Part shown: one piece after another, positions 63,212-64,000 of the stretch | How the letters are laid out: every line of letters starts with the position of its first letter | How positions within the stretch are numbered: position 1 is the first letter of the stretch | From: Streptococcus sanguinis SK49 | GTDB taxonomy: Bacteria; Bacillota; Bacilli; Lactobacillales; Streptococcaceae | Direction of reading: 5' to 3' | Assembly: GCF_000212815.1 (NCBI RefSeq) | Contig: NZ_GL890985.1 | Coordinates: forward strand, 516,045-580,044 | Length of the DNA stretch: 64,000 bases | The notes under the pieces: generated by a model | The model's database searches: none | Seen by the model: only the letters and a program-made list of their open reading frames with translations | What the model was told of the DNA's origin: nothing | Translations under genes and position numbers: made by a program

Positions 63212-63901
63212 ATGGCAAAGCGAATTTTACTAGTAGAAAATGAAAAAAATCTTGCCCGATTTGTGAGTTTGGAACTGCAGAAGGAAAGCTTTCTTGTAGA
63301 TTTAGCTGAGACTGGCCAAGAGGGACTGACTTTGGCCAAAGATGTGGATTATGACTTACTCCTGCTCAACTATGATCTTCAAGATATGACTGCCAGCGAT
63401 TTTGCTCAGCAGCTGAGCTTGATTAAGCCAGCGTCCGTCATTATCGTTCTGGCTAGTCGCGAAGAGATTGCAGATCAGCAGGAAGCAATCCAGCATTTTG
63501 CCGTTTCCTATGTGGTCAAGCCTTTCATTATCAGTGACTTAGTGGAGCGTGTCTCCATCATTTTCCGCGGGCGTGACTTTATCGATCAGCACTGCAGCCT
63601 CTTAAAAATTCCGACCTCTTACAGGAATCTGCGAGTGGATGTTAAAAATCACACAGTTTACCGTGGCGAGGAAGTTATTGCGCTGACGCGGCGGGAGTAC
63701 GATCTACTGGTGACCCTGATGGGCAGCAATAAGGTCATGAGCCGTGAGCAGCTGCTGGAGCGTGTCTGGAAGTACGAGAGTGCAACAGAGACCAACGTTG
63801 TAGATGTTTATATTCGTTATCTGCGCAGTAAAATTGATGTAGAAGGGCAGCCAAGCTATATCAAAACCGTTCGCGGTGTTGGTTATGCCATGCAGGAATA
63901 A
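63212..63901 (+). CDS. OmpR-family response regulator lacking the phospho-acceptor Asp (CovR/GcrR-like orphan)
   Basis: The 229-residue protein has a receiver domain (about 3-118) and a winged-helix effector (about 130-229: VDVKNHTVYRGEEVIALTRREYDLLVTLMGS and YIRYLRSKIDVEGQ...TVRGVGYAM). The usual phospho-acceptor aspartate is replaced by Asn53 (LLLLNYDLQD), and the acidic pair near residues 9-10 is Glu-Asn. The switch lysine (VKPF) is kept. It therefore cannot be activated in the classical way. It lies next to gnd with no histidine kinase gene, as does the orphan CovR/GcrR of other oral streptococci, which controls glucan and biofilm genes. Confidence 0.9.
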   Translation: MAKRILLVENEKNLARFVSLELQKESFLVDLAETGQEGLTLAKDVDYDLLLLNYDLQDMTASDFAQQLSLIKPASVIIVLASREEIADQQEAIQHFAVSYVVKPFIISDLVERVSIIFRGRDFIDQHCSLLKIPTSYRNLRVDVKNHTVYRGEEVIALTRREYDLLVTLMGSNKVMSREQLLERVWKYESATETNVVDVYIRYLRSKIDVEGQPSYIKTVRGVGYAMQE

Positions 63902-64000
63902 AAAAATTTGCTTAGATTAAGAATTTGTTGCTAAGCTGAGGACAGCAGTACGAATGTTATATACCGTCGCGAGGATGGAGATATTGGTCTGTTAGAAGTT
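63902..64000 (+). other. Short 3' end region without a gene
   Basis: The last 99 bases after the response-regulator stop show no reading frame of note. A possible hairpin is not clear. TACGAATG at 63951 resembles part of a competence ComX box, but the gene it would control, if any, is outside the window. Confidence 0.4.

Noticed and set aside
1..64000. tRNA, rRNA, CRISPR arrays, prophage or plasmid origin
   Set aside because: No cloverleaf-like or rRNA stretch, no spaced direct repeats and no integrase or replication genes were recognised by eye.

Overview
The window is chromosomal DNA of an oral streptococcus of the sanguinis group. Streptococcus sanguinis or S. gordonii is the closest guess; the sequence alone does not separate them. 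The evidence is a large secreted glucosyltransferase next to an Rgg activator, a CodY regulator of streptococcal type, the yqeG-to-tmcAL block, an LPXTG wall protein and typical Gram-positive lipoprotein signals. Gene density is high and most genes lie on the plus strand. I see no rRNA, tRNA or CRISPR. The only insertion-sequence trace is one short remnant.

1-8030: the end of a wall-anchored coiled-coil protein, then codY-pncA, then a T-box leader before a divergent aspartyl-tRNA synthetase, followed by gatCAB. A non-discriminating AspRS plus GatCAB would allow tRNA-dependent Asn (and Gln) formation. 8055-10670 is an accessory island: a decayed lipoprotein gene, an intact lipase whose helical domain is C-terminal, and two small helical-protein genes, the second split by an in-frame stop. 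The layout resembles type VII-secreted lipase toxin loci (the TslA type) with a lost immunity gene. 10751-13179 holds a small membrane protein, a butanediol-type dehydrogenase, an IS remnant and a TVP38/DedA-like protein.

13314-19406 is the conserved ribosome and NAD block (yqeG, yqeH, yhbY, nadD, yqeK, isochorismatase-like, rsfS, methyltransferase, tmcAL). 19613-24307 carries lipoproteins, membrane proteins and a YebC/PmpR protein. 24495-30123 is a peptide and amino-acid scavenging stretch (two M20 peptidases, an orphan amino-acid binding lipoprotein) followed by two ECF-type membrane components and a SAM hydrolase. 30350-31473 is a cre-associated promoter, a long leader and a TalC-type aldolase. 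31750-37617 is a mix of small regulators and enzymes (XRE unit, TrhO, monooxygenase, AraC regulator, VOC, TfoX-like, DUF4299, SemiSWEET). 37838-41123 encodes a nucleoside phosphorylase with an ECF energising module (fused double ATPase plus EcfT), whose S component may be the one at 29581.

41635-47505 is on the minus strand: rsmG and a TetR-MFS-ABC permease-ABC ATPase unit with a clear palindromic operator at its promoter. 47659-50582 has lemA, htpX and a membrane protein. 51039-56702 is rgg plus the 1570-residue glucosyltransferase. 56833-59295 (minus strand) is an MFS protein and a second Rgg regulator. 59395-63901 is yceD, a flotillin, 6-phosphogluconate dehydrogenase and an OmpR-type response regulator that lacks the usual phospho-acceptor aspartate.

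CodY-like 15-mers lie before codY itself, before rgg-gtf and in the trhO leader. All positions, promoters and hairpins were read by eye; family assignments are from recognition, not database searches.
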